The notes below the pieces were generated by a model. That model saw only the letters and a program-made list of their open reading frames with translations, was not told the origin of the DNA and ran no database searches. A DNA stretch of 64,000 bases, from positions 186,001 through 250,000 of the forward strand of contig NZ_POXP01000001.1 of NCBI RefSeq assembly GCF_003044935.1, in the 5' to 3' direction. This DNA comes from Neisseria subflava. Its GTDB lineage: Bacteria; Pseudomonadota; Gammaproteobacteria; Burkholderiales; Neisseriaceae. Made by a program: the position numbers and the translations under genes. Below, one piece after another: positions 37,218 through 47,062 of this stretch; positions within the stretch are counted from its first letter, which is position 1, and every line of letters starts with the position of its first letter.

Positions 37218-37243
37218 AGGCCGTCTGAAACTTCAGACGGCCT
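37218..37243 (+). terminator. Compact DUS terminator after sbp
   Basis: AGGCCGTCTGAA (37218-37229) and TTCAGACGGCCT (37232-37243), two bases apart, followed by TTTTG. Confidence 0.82.
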
Positions 37244-37281
37244 TTTGTTACAATAAGCCTTTTTCTTATCCATCTTTTCCC

Positions 37282-38340
37282 ATGTCCCAACGCAAAATCA
37301 TCCATATCGATATGGACGCATTCTATGCTTCGGTAGAACTGCGCGAGCAGCCGCAATTGAAAGGACTGCCCGTCGTTGTGGCGTGGGACGGTACGCGGTC
37401 GGTCATTTGTGCCGCGTCTTATGAAGCGCGCAAATTCGGTTTGCACTCGGCCATGTCGGTGGCGACGGCGAAAAGGCTGTGTCCGCAGGCGGTGTTTGTG
37501 CCGCCGCATTTCGATTGGTACCGCCAAGTGTCGGCGCAGATTCATGCCGTGTTTCGGCGTTATACTGATTTGATCGAGCCTTTGTCTTTGGATGAAGCCT
37601 ATTTGGATGTTACCCGAAATTTTGAAAATATCCCGTACGCTAGCGAGGTGGCCAAACGTATTCGTGCTGAAATTTTTGAAGAAACCGGTTTGACAGCCTC
37701 CGCGGGCATCGCGCCCAATAAGTTTTTGGCCAAAATCGCTTCCGACTGGCGCAAGCCAAACGGGCAGTTTGTGCTGCCGCCGCAAAAAATCATGGCGTTT
37801 TTGGAGAGCCTGCCGTTGGGTAAGATTCCCGGTGTCGGCAAAGTCACGCTGAAAAAGATGAATGCCCTCGGTATGCAGACCGCCGGCGATTTGCGCCGTT
37901 TTGAGCGCGGCGAACTTTTAAACCATTTCGGTCGCTACGGCTACCGCCTTTACGATTTGGCACGCGGTATCGACGAGCGGCCGGTCAAAGCCGAACGCGA
38001 ACGCCTGCAAATCTCAACCGAAATTACTTTGCCCGAAGATTTGTCTTTGGCGCAGGCTTCAAGCCATTTGCCGCACCTTGCCGAAGACCTCTGGCGGCAG
38101 GTTGAACGCAAAAACGTCGAAGCCAAAGGCGTTACCCTCAAACTCAAAACCCACGATTTCCGCATTATCACGCGTTCGCTGACGTATTCTTCCGTCCTTC
38201 CCGACAGCGCCTCGCTGCTTCAGGCGGCGCATACTTTGCTGCAACGCATACCGCCGCAACGCGAAGACGCCTTCCGCCTGATCGGTATCGGCGTGAGTCA
38301 TTTGCTGCCGAAAAACCAGCAGCAGACGCTTTGGTTATAA
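37282..38340 (+). CDS. dinB: DNA polymerase IV
   Basis: A Y-family translesion polymerase. The 352-aa protein begins with the catalytic HIDMDAFYASVELREQP and has the palm motif SLDEAYLDVT with paired acidic residues. The helix-hairpin-helix region is KIPGVGKVTLKKM, and the little-finger domain follows. It ends without an obvious QLVLGL-type clamp-binding peptide; the tail QQQTLWL may serve. Length is normal for DinB. No LexA-type box is evident upstream. Confidence 0.95.
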   Translation: MSQRKIIHIDMDAFYASVELREQPQLKGLPVVVAWDGTRSVICAASYEARKFGLHSAMSVATAKRLCPQAVFVPPHFDWYRQVSAQIHAVFRRYTDLIEPLSLDEAYLDVTRNFENIPYASEVAKRIRAEIFEETGLTASAGIAPNKFLAKIASDWRKPNGQFVLPPQKIMAFLESLPLGKIPGVGKVTLKKMNALGMQTAGDLRRFERGELLNHFGRYGYRLYDLARGIDERPVKAERERLQISTEITLPEDLSLAQASSHLPHLAEDLWRQVERKNVEAKGVTLKLKTHDFRIITRSLTYSSVLPDSASLLQAAHTLLQRIPPQREDAFRLIGIGVSHLLPKNQQQTLWL

Positions 38341-38422
38341 AGAAATAGAAAAGCATTCTTTCCGTTTGAAGATAGGGCGCAGGACAATATCGTTCCATAA
38401 CCATATCGGCAGCCGTTTAAAC

Positions 38423-38434
38423 AGGCCGTCTGAA
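38423..38434. repeat. Single DUS
   Basis: AGGCCGTCTGAA in the dinB-cysH spacer, 22 bases before the cysH start. Confidence 0.85.
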
Positions 38435-38455
38435 AATTATTAGGAACAACCAGCC

Positions 38456-39187
38456 ATGTCTTTATTCCGCCCACAATTCTGGAAAATCCCCGAAATCAGC
38501 GATGACGAACGCCGCCGCCTGCCTGAGTTGGCAGCTGCTTTGGAGCACCGTTTGCAAGACATTGCCGCTCGCTATCCGCAAGCCGTGTTCGCATCCAGCC
38601 TTGCGGTTGAAGATATGGTCATTACCGATGCCGTGTGCCGTCTGAAACTGCCCATACGCATCATCACGCTCAATACGGGCAAACTCAATCCCGAAACCGC
38701 CGCGCTAATTGCCGAAACCAATGCGCGTTATCAAACCGAATTGGAAGTGTTTTATCCCAACCAGCAAACCGCCGATGAATTTGAAGCGGAATTCGGCACG
38801 ACCGCGATGTACGACAGCATCGAGTTGCGTCGCCGTTGCTGCCATATCCGTAAAATCGAACCGCTCAACCGCGCTTTGCACAACGCGCCTGCATGGCTGA
38901 CCGGACAACGCCGCAGCCAGTCGGAAACGCGCAGCGAATTGAATTTTGAAGAGCTGGATACGGGCCGCAACATCGCCAAATTCAATCCTATTTTCGATTG
39001 GGAAGAGCAGGATGTTTGGGCATATGCGCACGAGCACCAAGTTCCGCTTAATGCGCTTTATCATCAAGGCTATCCCAGCATTGGGTGCGAACCCTGCACG
39101 CGTCCGGTCAAGCTGGGCGAAAATATCCGTGCCGGGCGATGGTGGTGGGAAAGCAAAGACAATAAGGAATGCGGTTTGCACAAATAA
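38456..39187 (+). CDS. cysH: Adenylylsulfate (APS) reductase, CysH family
   Basis: CysH reduces activated sulfate to sulfite. The 243-aa protein has the PP-loop-like ASSLAVEDMVITDAV and TLNTGKLNPET. It has the cysteine pairs RRCC and GCEPC, the ligands of a 4Fe-4S cluster. These mark the assimilatory APS-using form rather than the PAPS form, which lacks the cluster. The catalytic Cys is in the C-terminal ECGLHK. Together with sbp it belongs to assimilatory sulfur metabolism. Confidence 0.93.
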   Translation: MSLFRPQFWKIPEISDDERRRLPELAAALEHRLQDIAARYPQAVFASSLAVEDMVITDAVCRLKLPIRIITLNTGKLNPETAALIAETNARYQTELEVFYPNQQTADEFEAEFGTTAMYDSIELRRRCCHIRKIEPLNRALHNAPAWLTGQRRSQSETRSELNFEELDTGRNIAKFNPIFDWEEQDVWAYAHEHQVPLNALYHQGYPSIGCEPCTRPVKLGENIRAGRWWWESKDNKECGLHK

Positions 39188-39191
39188 TCAA

Positions 39192-39220
39192 AGGCCGTCT
39201 GAAAACGTTTCAGACGGCCT
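39192..39220. terminator. DUS inverted-pair terminator, convergent
   Basis: AGGCCGTCTGAA (39192-39203) and TTCAGACGGCCT (39209-39220) with AA/TT extensions, between cysH (+) and recB (-). Confidence 0.85.
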
Positions 39221-39246
39221 TTTTGACGATTTAACAAAATGATTTA

Positions 39247-42200
39247 TCAGGAATTTGTTTTCCGCTCAACGAAAGTAGAGAGCAAGGCGGTATCGATGTC
39301 CCATTTCCAAATGCCTTGTTCCGAGCCGTCCATGCCGCGCAGGAAGAGGTAGCGGATGGCGATTTTAGGCAACGGCTTGCCGCGCAGGGCATAGTAGCGC
39401 GCGATGGCAACGGCGTAGATCAGGGCTTGCAGGTAGTAGTGATGATGTGCCACAGCTTCGTTCATCGCCTGTTGCGTGTACGCGCTTGCATCGTTGCCCA
39501 AATGGTTGGATTTGTAGTCGATTAAAACGACATTGCCGTCTGAATCTTGGCAAACCATATCGATAAAGCCGTTTAAATAGCCTTGCAAATCATGGAAATC
39601 AAGCAGTTGCGCGGCTTGGACGCATTCGGGCGGCAGGTTTGCTTCGCTTGAGGCAAACCAACGGCGCAAGTCGTCCAGTTTGAAATCATCCATATACAGG
39701 GTAAACCCCATTTCGGGTAGGCGTCGGGTTGGCGGAATCTGCGACAGGCTCTCGCCGATTAAAGGCGTTAGGCGGCAGGTATTGAGCATGGCGCTTACCA
39801 TCGGCAGCCATTTGTCTTCAAAGCTATGGCGTTGCAAGACTTCTGCAATCATTTCGGATTGGCTCTCGGCAGAGGCGGAGAAGTCGAGTTTTTCCAACAT
39901 TTCATGCAAACATACGCCGGCATTTGTGCCGCGTGGGAAATGATGGATATCGAGGCCGTCTGAAAGCGGGGACAGCAGGTTTTCAGACGGCATGGCACGG
40001 TCTGCGCTTTCTGCCGGATCGATGGCAGGTTGCAAAGGCTCGTGTTGTTCGTCGGTTGACTTGGTGTGCCGGCTCAAACCGGTAAAGCTGGTGTGGCGGA
40101 TAAAGTCAAAATTGCGACGTTTGATGCTATGTGCGCTCAAGGCTTGGTCTTGCTGGCGGCTGTATTGGTAGATGGTTTCCGGCGGGACTTCTTCCGTGAA
40201 GGCAAACTCCGTATTTTCAGGCGTGTTTGTGATAAAGCGTTGCCAGTTGGTTTTGAGCATTTCCACAACGTCTGTCGCGCTTTTATAGCTTTGGCTGACG
40301 CTTTCGCGGCCGGCATCCGGTAAACCTTCGAGCAGATAGGCAAAAGGATTGTTTGGCGTACAGTTTTTGTTGGCGGCGGCGTAGATGTTGAGCTGTTCTT
40401 CGGCGCGGGTAAGGGCAACATAGAGCAGACGCAAATCTTCTGCCGTCTTTTCGTCGGCAAGATGGCTTAGTTCTGCTTCCGAGGTTTGAGATTTGGCCAG
40501 CAGCTCGGTTTCGTGGTTTTCAGTATGCAGGATTTTCCAGTTTTCTTTGGAATTGTCTTTGGTATCCCACGCGAAGGGGCAGTAAACCAAAGGATATTGC
40601 AAACCTTTCGACGCGTGCATGGTAACGATTTTGACCAGTTTTTCGTCGCTTTCAAGACGGATGGTTTGCGCGTCTGATGGGAAATGGCCGCTGCGTGCAC
40701 GGCTGATTTGTTCGTTTAACCATTTATGCAGGGCGGCAGGGTTGCGGCTTTGGCTATCTTCTTCGGCCAAAAGCTCCAGAATTTGGTAGTAGTTGGTCAG
40801 GCTGCGTTCGTTGCCGCCTTTGAGCAGGCGTGTTTCGATATCATGTAGGGCGGCAAACTGCTGTACGGAGGCAAAAATGCCGCCTTTCCGCCATTTTTCC
40901 ATGGCTTGGGCAGACGACTCCAGCCATTTCAGCAGCTGGTGTTCGTTGTGGTTGAGCTCGTAAATCTCTTTGGCGGTATAGCCGAACAAAACGCCGGTCA
41001 AGACAAAGCGCAGCCAGTCGGTTTGCCTTGGGTTGAGCCAAAAGCCGATCAGCGCGGACAGCGAGTCGGCCTCGGCGGAATCGAAAACGGATTGGCGCGA
41101 CAGCAACACGCTTTGGATACGGCGCTGTTTCAGTTTACCGGCAATCATCGCCGCTTCGTTGTTGGTGCGCACCAAGACGGCAATATCACCGGATTCCAAC
41201 GCGCGGCCTTTGAAGTTCAGACGGCCTTCGGCTGCTTCATTAAGCGCAAAGGCAATTTCATCGGCGCAATATTCGGCGGCTCGGCTGCGCAAAATCTCTT
41301 TGCCGGTCTGATCGTCCGTATTGAGCCAGCGTACTTGGATGGCAGGGCGGTGTGGCGACAACCGGCTTTCGGCACGGCTGGCGGAGACATCGCTGTAATC
41401 GATATTTTCCAATACGAAGGGGTGTTTTTTTTGTTTGAACAAGGCGCTGATGCCGTTAATCAGTTTGGCATGGCTGCGGTAGTTGACAGCGAGGGTGTAA
41501 TGCCTATCCGCATCTTGCGCGGCTTGCAGATAGGCGTAAATGTCCGCACCGCGAAAGCTGTAAATCGCCTGTTTGGGGTCGCCAACGAGAAACAGCGGGC
41601 AGCCTTGCTCAATAAAGATTTGGCGGAAAATTTCGTATTGCAGCGGGTCGGTATCTTGGAATTCGTCAATCAGCGCGATTTCCCAGTTTGCCGCCGCCGC
41701 TTTTGCCAACGCATTGCCGTGTTCATTGGTGGTCAATGCCTGATGGACATCCAGCAGCAAATCGTCAAACACGCGCTCGCGGCGTGATTTTTTTTGTTCG
41801 GCAATGGATTGGTTGATGTAGGAAAGGAGGTCGAGTTGCAGGCAGATGAAGACCGCTTCTTCCGCGCTTTCCATTGCCTGCAAATCACGACCGAGATTGG
41901 CCAAGGCTTGCAGCTGAATAATTTCAGTCGCATCGGCATCGGCTTTATATTCTTTTTTCAGTTTGCTGTTGATCGTGTCGATACTGAAGAGGCTTAATTT
42001 CCCTAGCGTTTGTTTGCTCAGGCGGGGCTGATGGTTGGATTCGGCGTTTGTTTTTAAATCGGTAAAAACATTTTCAAAGGTTTTTCTTTTGTAGGTTTGG
42101 CCGTTCAGTTTGGGAAAGATTGCCCAAAACGCTTTTTCCAAGTCTTCCAACTGGCCGCAAATTTTTTGCCATGTTTCTTGAAGGTTGGCTTGGGCTTCTT

Positions 42201-42903
42201 TCAAATCACCTTTAGGCCGTCTGAATTTCAGATAGGGGCGGCCGGTATAGCTTTTGATTTCGGCAAGCATTTCTTCGGGCGTGCATTTCCGGTCAAAAAC
42301 CAATTGTGCCAATGTGGCATCGGTTGCCACTTTCTGCCGCCAAAAGTCTTGCGCAGGAATCAGCAGCCTCTCGCGCGAGTCGTCCGACAGCTCGACATCC
42401 AAAGGCGCACCGCACAAAAATGCGTAATCGCGCAAGACGCGCTGACAGAAGCCGTGGATGGTGTAAATCGATGCGTTGTCAAACTGGCTCAGCGCGGCTT
42501 TGAGGCGGAGAATCAAGCGATGGCAGCTTTCCTGTCCGTCTTGCTCGCCTAAGGCCAAAGGAATCAAGCGATTGAGAAAGTCATCGGGGGATTTTTTCTC
42601 TTTTTCGTAATATTTGTTCAGGCCGTCTGAAATATGTTCCGGCTTGCCGCCCAAGGTTTGGATTTCGTTTAAAACCTGCAACACTTCGTCCAAACGCGCA
42701 CGCAAACGGGTTTTCAGTTCTGCTGTCGCCGCTTTGGTAAAGGTAACGACCAGAATTTTCTCGATGTCTTTTTTTTCTAAAACAATCAGTCGGGTAAAGA
42801 GCGCGGCAATGCCGTAGGTTTTACCCGTACCGGCAGAAGCTTCGATGAGGTTGGTGCCGTCGATGGAAAGTGTGAGCGCGTCAAAAGGAAGGGCGGAAGA
42901 CAT
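39247..42903 (-). CDS. recB: Exodeoxyribonuclease V beta subunit RecB
   Basis: RecB is the 3'-5' helicase and nuclease subunit of RecBCD, acting in double-strand break repair and in recombination of imported DNA. The 1218-aa protein has Walker A EASAGTGKTYGIAALF (residues 18-33), UvrD-type motifs ALIDEFQDTDPLQYEIF and LVGDPKQAIYSFRGADI, and late helicase motif LLYVALTRAEEQLNIYAA. The C-terminal nuclease domain holds GFIDMVCQ and VLIDYKSNHLG with the D-x-K catalytic core. recC and recD are not adjacent. Two uptake sequences lie within the gene, one of AT type near 39990. Confidence 0.96.
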   Translation of the reverse strand: MSSALPFDALTLSIDGTNLIEASAGTGKTYGIAALFTRLIVLEKKDIEKILVVTFTKAATAELKTRLRARLDEVLQVLNEIQTLGGKPEHISDGLNKYYEKEKKSPDDFLNRLIPLALGEQDGQESCHRLILRLKAALSQFDNASIYTIHGFCQRVLRDYAFLCGAPLDVELSDDSRERLLIPAQDFWRQKVATDATLAQLVFDRKCTPEEMLAEIKSYTGRPYLKFRRPKGDLKEAQANLQETWQKICGQLEDLEKAFWAIFPKLNGQTYKRKTFENVFTDLKTNAESNHQPRLSKQTLGKLSLFSIDTINSKLKKEYKADADATEIIQLQALANLGRDLQAMESAEEAVFICLQLDLLSYINQSIAEQKKSRRERVFDDLLLDVHQALTTNEHGNALAKAAAANWEIALIDEFQDTDPLQYEIFRQIFIEQGCPLFLVGDPKQAIYSFRGADIYAYLQAAQDADRHYTLAVNYRSHAKLINGISALFKQKKHPFVLENIDYSDVSASRAESRLSPHRPAIQVRWLNTDDQTGKEILRSRAAEYCADEIAFALNEAAEGRLNFKGRALESGDIAVLVRTNNEAAMIAGKLKQRRIQSVLLSRQSVFDSAEADSLSALIGFWLNPRQTDWLRFVLTGVLFGYTAKEIYELNHNEHQLLKWLESSAQAMEKWRKGGIFASVQQFAALHDIETRLLKGGNERSLTNYYQILELLAEEDSQSRNPAALHKWLNEQISRARSGHFPSDAQTIRLESDEKLVKIVTMHASKGLQYPLVYCPFAWDTKDNSKENWKILHTENHETELLAKSQTSEAELSHLADEKTAEDLRLLYVALTRAEEQLNIYAAANKNCTPNNPFAYLLEGLPDAGRESVSQSYKSATDVVEMLKTNWQRFITNTPENTEFAFTEEVPPETIYQYSRQQDQALSAHSIKRRNFDFIRHTSFTGLSRHTKSTDEQHEPLQPAIDPAESADRAMPSENLLSPLSDGLDIHHFPRGTNAGVCLHEMLEKLDFSASAESQSEMIAEVLQRHSFEDKWLPMVSAMLNTCRLTPLIGESLSQIPPTRRLPEMGFTLYMDDFKLDDLRRWFASSEANLPPECVQAAQLLDFHDLQGYLNGFIDMVCQDSDGNVVLIDYKSNHLGNDASAYTQQAMNEAVAHHHYYLQALIYAVAIARYYALRGKPLPKIAIRYLFLRGMDGSEQGIWKWDIDTALLSTFVERKTNS

Positions 42904-42976
42904 GGTTGGAACGGAATAATATTAGCGAGGCATTATCATAACAGAGATAGTGTGTGGTTTTGCATTGATGATAAAA

Positions 42977-43010
42977 ATGCCGTCTGAAAACTTCCTGTTT
43001 TCAGACGGCA
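42977..43010. terminator. AT-type DUS inverted pair downstream of tpsA
   Basis: ATGCCGTCTGAA (42977-42988) pairs with TTCAGACGGCAT (42999-43010). Both arms carry the AT form of the uptake sequence, unlike most pairs here. It sits after tpsA (read on the minus strand), upstream of recB. Confidence 0.82.
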
Positions 43011-43048
43011 TGTCTTAATGGCTATTCAAATGACTTCAATAGCGCATC

Positions 43049-46000
43049 TTAGTAACGCAAACGGCGTTTAGCGTAGCTTGGTTGGCGAGGACGATAGGTA
43101 TAACGGTTCGCCGCAGAAGCTTTAGTGTTGTCATAGTAGTGCACAACATTATTACCGTTGATGGCCGTATTGTTGACGCTCAAACCGGTTGGAGAGCCGG
43201 TAGTAATAACGACATTGTCGCTTTGGATGACGTTTGCCGTATTGGTTACGTTGGCGTCATTTTTACCTTTGGCGTTGATGCCGCCGTTTGGTTTGCCTGA
43301 AGCGTAGCTGCCGTTGACATTGACGGTCAGATTTTTTTCGTTAACGCTGCTGATCGCGCCGGAAGTATTGACTTTGTTGCCTTCTACTTCAACGGAGTTG
43401 TTGGATACCAGGTTGGTACCGTGCAGGTTGACGTCGCCGTTGTTGGCATTGATTTTAATGTCATTGCCGGCCGCTACATTCGCGCCTGCGGCGGTAGAAG
43501 AAGCGTTATCGGTTTTGTTGACGCCGACAGAGCCGTTGACGTGAGGAACGGCAACACCGGTTTCAACATTGATTGTCGCACCAGCGCCGATACCGACATT
43601 AACGGCTGTACCTTGGTTGGAGGCAGTATTGGCTGATTCGGTGAAGGTTACGCCGTTGCCTGCGGTAATGTTGACGTTGTTGTTGGCAGTAATGTTGGAT
43701 GCGATTTCAGCAGAGTCTTTGGCGTTGATGACAACATTGGTCGCATTCATATCGCCTTTGACGGCGGTAGATTCTTTTTTGTTTTCATCAGCGTAGTTGA
43801 CGTTCAGGTTGGCATTCACATCTACGTTTGAACCGTCTTTGGTGTACGCGCCGACAGTCAAAGAAGCGCCGCCTTGTTTGCTGCTGCTGTTGCTGGTGTT
43901 GTGGGCGGCAGTGTTGTGGTATGAACCTGCATCAATGTTGATCGCACCGGTAACATCATATTTTGTACCTTCATCAGACACTTTGTCATTTGCCAAAACG
44001 ATGGCATTGCCTGCGTTGATGGTGGTTACGGTTGCAGTGGATTCATTGTGGGTCGAAGAGTTGCCTTGACCTTGTGCAGTGATTTCACCGCCGATGCCTT
44101 TGTTGGTGCTGATGCCGGCAGAAACGACCAAACCGCCGCCGTTTTGTTTCACATCGGATTTCGCACCGCTGTGTGCCGCTGCATGGGTAACGTTTTTGGC
44201 AGATTCAACCACATTGCCGGTCGCATTAATCACTGTACCTTCTTGATTAATATTGCCGTTTGCAGTGATGGTGGTGTTGCCGCCGGTGTTGATGTTGGAT
44301 ATATGGGATGTATTCGTTACGGTAGTTGCATCTGTTTTGGTGCTGGTAATGCCGACAGATACGCCGACGCCTGCAACGTTATTTTTTTCGTATGCAGTAG
44401 CAGATACGCCCAAATCGGTTACGCGGCCGGATTCGGTTACAGTGTTGCTGCCTTTGGATGCAACAATATTGACGTCATTGGCTGCAGAAATGTTGACGGA
44501 TTCTTCGCCGTTGACTTGGCTGCCGCTGACGGTAATGTTTGAGTTGGAAGACAACTGGGTGTTTTTACCGGTCAAAATGCTGCCGTTCAGGTCGACAGAA
44601 TGGGTGTCGGTGTGGGTATCGGTGAATTTGATACCGGCTTTGGCAGTCACGCTGCCGTTTTCTTTATTGGTTTCGGTGCCAGAGTAGCCTTTGATGGAAT
44701 ACTCGTTGACCTGTTTGTTTTCTACCGCTTTGGCAGCATCAATGGTCAAATCGCCTGCGGAAGACAGTTGCAGTTTTTGTGCCGCAAACAATGCAGAGCC
44801 GATCACATTGATGTCTTTGTTGGAAACAACGGTCAGGTCGGCATTGGAAACCAGGGTAGAACCGGTTACTTTTTCAATGCTGCTATTGCTGCTGGTTTTA
44901 GAGGTCGTGATATTGAAAATCGTACCTTTACGCGCGCTTTGTGCGGAAGTATCGGTGCTGGTGGCGTTTTTAATATCAACATTGCCTGCTTTGGAGCTGA
45001 CGAATGTACCGGCTTGGCCTTCAACGGTACTGCCGTAAACGTTGACGCCGTTTTTTGCACCCAAAACTACGTTTGAGTTGGCAGTAATGCTGCTGCCGTG
45101 CAGGTTTTCGGTACGGTTGTTTTGAACTTGGCTTTCACCGCCGAACAGACCGCCCCAGTATTTTTTCTGGTCGTTGAGGCTGTTGGTGTTGATGGTGGTT
45201 TGAGTACCCAAGTTGATGTTGTTGACATCGGTAACGACATTACCGTTTGCCGCAATGCTTGCGCCGTAAGTGCTCAAATCGCCTTCGGAAATCAAACCGA
45301 TATCACCAGCTGCGGAGATTTTGGTTTGATGGGCGGTAGAGTTTTGGGAAGATTTTGTTGCGATACCGGTTTTCAGCGCGGCAGTTTCATTTTTGAAGCT
45401 GACATAAGTCGAGCTGCTGTCGGTTTCGCTGTTGCTGCTCAATACGATGCCTTGTTGGGCGGCAATGCGAGCATCAGCAGCCGAGTTCAGTTCGGTCGCG
45501 TCCAATTGGACTTTGCCTGTGGTGGCAATATTGACAGAACCGGCATTGATTTTGGTTTGATGCAGGCTTTCGTCAACAGAAGAGCTCAGGTTGTTGTTGT
45601 ACCAAAGGCCTTTGCTTTGAGTGTGGTCGGATTCTGTACGGTTGGTTGTTTTTACCGCGTTAGAATTGATGTTGCCTGTGGCAGAAGCAGTCAGCGCGCC
45701 GGCATTGATGTTGGCTGCGCTCAGGTTGAGGCTGCCGCTATTGTTCAAAGTCAATGACTCGGATGCATTGATATTGCTGGCGGTAAAGTTTTCAGTTTTG
45801 TTGCGGTCAGAGCGGAAGTGCTGAACATTTTGCGCTTCTTTGCCACTGGAAGATTTATTGGCGGAATGGCTGGTAACCGTGCCTTTGATGTCGGTATCAT
45901 GGGCAAACAGTTCCATTTGTGCGCCGGTCAGATTGGCGGACTGGATGCTCAGGTTGCCTTTGCTGTCGATATTCAGGTAGCGGGTACCGGTAATGGCGGC

Positions 46001-46807
46001 ATTTTGAATGTTTTGTTTGGCGCGTTTATCGGTCGCGTGGATGCGGATGGTACCGGCGCGCATACTGCCGAAGATATGGCCGTCAAGCACCGGCGCATTT
46101 GAGGCAGCGTCCAATGCTTCGATTTGTGCAGTTTTGTAGTCGAAGTTGCTTTTGCCTGAAGAAACGTTGATGGCATCGGCGGCATTAACGTTGGCTGATT
46201 TGCCGACTACAACTTGCGGCGCGAGCAGGTCAACTACGCGGTTGCCGCTCAAATTGCCGTTTACTTGCAGTTGTTTGCCATTGTCGCTGATATTGAAAGA
46301 TTTCAACGCGCCGTCTGAAACGGTTGGCGTACCGACAACCAAGGATGCGCGGTTGGCATTTAGAATGCTGCCGCCGTTGTGGGTAATGCCGTTAGGGTTT
46401 GCCAAAACATAGTCTGCGGCAATACCGAAGATCTCTTGCTGACCTAAGATCAGAGAAGGGTTTTTGCTGACCACTTCGTTCAAGATCACAGATGCGGCCT
46501 GACCTTGGAAGTTTTTGTTGGCAGACAGGTTTCCGGCCAGTTGGGATTTACCGGCAGACAGGGCGTTATTCAAAACGGCGCCGTGTTGGGAAACGTTGTA
46601 CTTGTTATATTGGTTGTGAGAAAGACCTTGGGCCGTCGGTGCGGCAATATTGACGATGTCAACATTGTGCTGCTGCTGTACCGAAGTTTGGCCGATGGCT
46701 TCGATATTGGCCGCTACCGCTGCATTTCCCAGGAATGCAAAGCACACGGCGACAGTTACTTTGCCAGAAGCTGAGAGCTTAGGCTGATATAAAGTGTCGA
46801 TTTTCAT
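43049..46807 (-). CDS. Two-partner secretion exoprotein, filamentous haemagglutinin-like (TpsA)
   Basis: The 1252-aa exoprotein has a signal peptide (cleavage near AAVAAN, residue 33) and a TPS secretion domain with NQYNKYNV (66-72 region) and NPNGI at 137-141. A long Asn/Ser/Thr/Ala-rich beta-helix follows, made of approximate repeats of the type INAGSVNIATTGKVQLDATE. There is no VENN motif, no recognisable toxin domain and no small immunity gene downstream, so an adhesin-type role is likelier than contact-dependent inhibition. The tail is short, basic and Tyr-rich (PSYAKRRLRY). It is read after tpsB but separated by a terminator-like hairpin. Confidence 0.88.
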   Translation of the reverse strand: MKIDTLYQPKLSASGKVTVAVCFAFLGNAAVAANIEAIGQTSVQQQHNVDIVNIAAPTAQGLSHNQYNKYNVSQHGAVLNNALSAGKSQLAGNLSANKNFQGQAASVILNEVVSKNPSLILGQQEIFGIAADYVLANPNGITHNGGSILNANRASLVVGTPTVSDGALKSFNISDNGKQLQVNGNLSGNRVVDLLAPQVVVGKSANVNAADAINVSSGKSNFDYKTAQIEALDAASNAPVLDGHIFGSMRAGTIRIHATDKRAKQNIQNAAITGTRYLNIDSKGNLSIQSANLTGAQMELFAHDTDIKGTVTSHSANKSSSGKEAQNVQHFRSDRNKTENFTASNINASESLTLNNSGSLNLSAANINAGALTASATGNINSNAVKTTNRTESDHTQSKGLWYNNNLSSSVDESLHQTKINAGSVNIATTGKVQLDATELNSAADARIAAQQGIVLSSNSETDSSSTYVSFKNETAALKTGIATKSSQNSTAHQTKISAAGDIGLISEGDLSTYGASIAANGNVVTDVNNINLGTQTTINTNSLNDQKKYWGGLFGGESQVQNNRTENLHGSSITANSNVVLGAKNGVNVYGSTVEGQAGTFVSSKAGNVDIKNATSTDTSAQSARKGTIFNITTSKTSSNSSIEKVTGSTLVSNADLTVVSNKDINVIGSALFAAQKLQLSSAGDLTIDAAKAVENKQVNEYSIKGYSGTETNKENGSVTAKAGIKFTDTHTDTHSVDLNGSILTGKNTQLSSNSNITVSGSQVNGEESVNISAANDVNIVASKGSNTVTESGRVTDLGVSATAYEKNNVAGVGVSVGITSTKTDATTVTNTSHISNINTGGNTTITANGNINQEGTVINATGNVVESAKNVTHAAAHSGAKSDVKQNGGGLVVSAGISTNKGIGGEITAQGQGNSSTHNESTATVTTINAGNAIVLANDKVSDEGTKYDVTGAINIDAGSYHNTAAHNTSNSSSKQGGASLTVGAYTKDGSNVDVNANLNVNYADENKKESTAVKGDMNATNVVINAKDSAEIASNITANNNVNITAGNGVTFTESANTASNQGTAVNVGIGAGATINVETGVAVPHVNGSVGVNKTDNASSTAAGANVAAGNDIKINANNGDVNLHGTNLVSNNSVEVEGNKVNTSGAISSVNEKNLTVNVNGSYASGKPNGGINAKGKNDANVTNTANVIQSDNVVITTGSPTGLSVNNTAINGNNVVHYYDNTKASAANRYTYRPRQPSYAKRRLRY

Positions 46808-46970
46808 GGATTTTAATCCTTATTTATCGTGATGGAGATTGAATCAGAAATCCCATATCGAGTATTGGATTTCTATTGAGGAAATTTTTGAATGTATTAA
46901 CATTGTTATGAAATTTTTTACAATCATACCACCAGTATGGCCTTGTGTGCACTATTTCAAATGCAAATAA

Positions 46971-47027
46971 AAACCGCTCATCTTATTGATATTAATAGAA
47001 AATTAATAACGTTAAGATGGGCGGTTT
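46971..47027 (-). terminator. Terminator-like inverted repeat between tpsB and tpsA
   Basis: On the minus strand, arms at 47027-47013 and 46985-46971 match at 14 of 15 bases (AAACCGCCCATCTTA against AAACCGCTCATCTTA), with a 27-base AT-rich loop, followed by TTTTTATT. It would end tpsB transcripts 164 bases before tpsA. A plausible tpsA promoter on the minus strand follows (TTGTAA, 18 bases, TAATAC, upstream of 46880). Confidence 0.6.
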
Positions 47028-47062
47028 ATATATTGGATAAAAGGATATATATTTACATAACT

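Noticed and set aside
43049-46807. Contact-dependent inhibition (CdiA-type) interpretation of the TPS exoprotein
   Set aside because: No VENN motif, no toxin domain at the C-terminus and no small immunity gene between it and recB.
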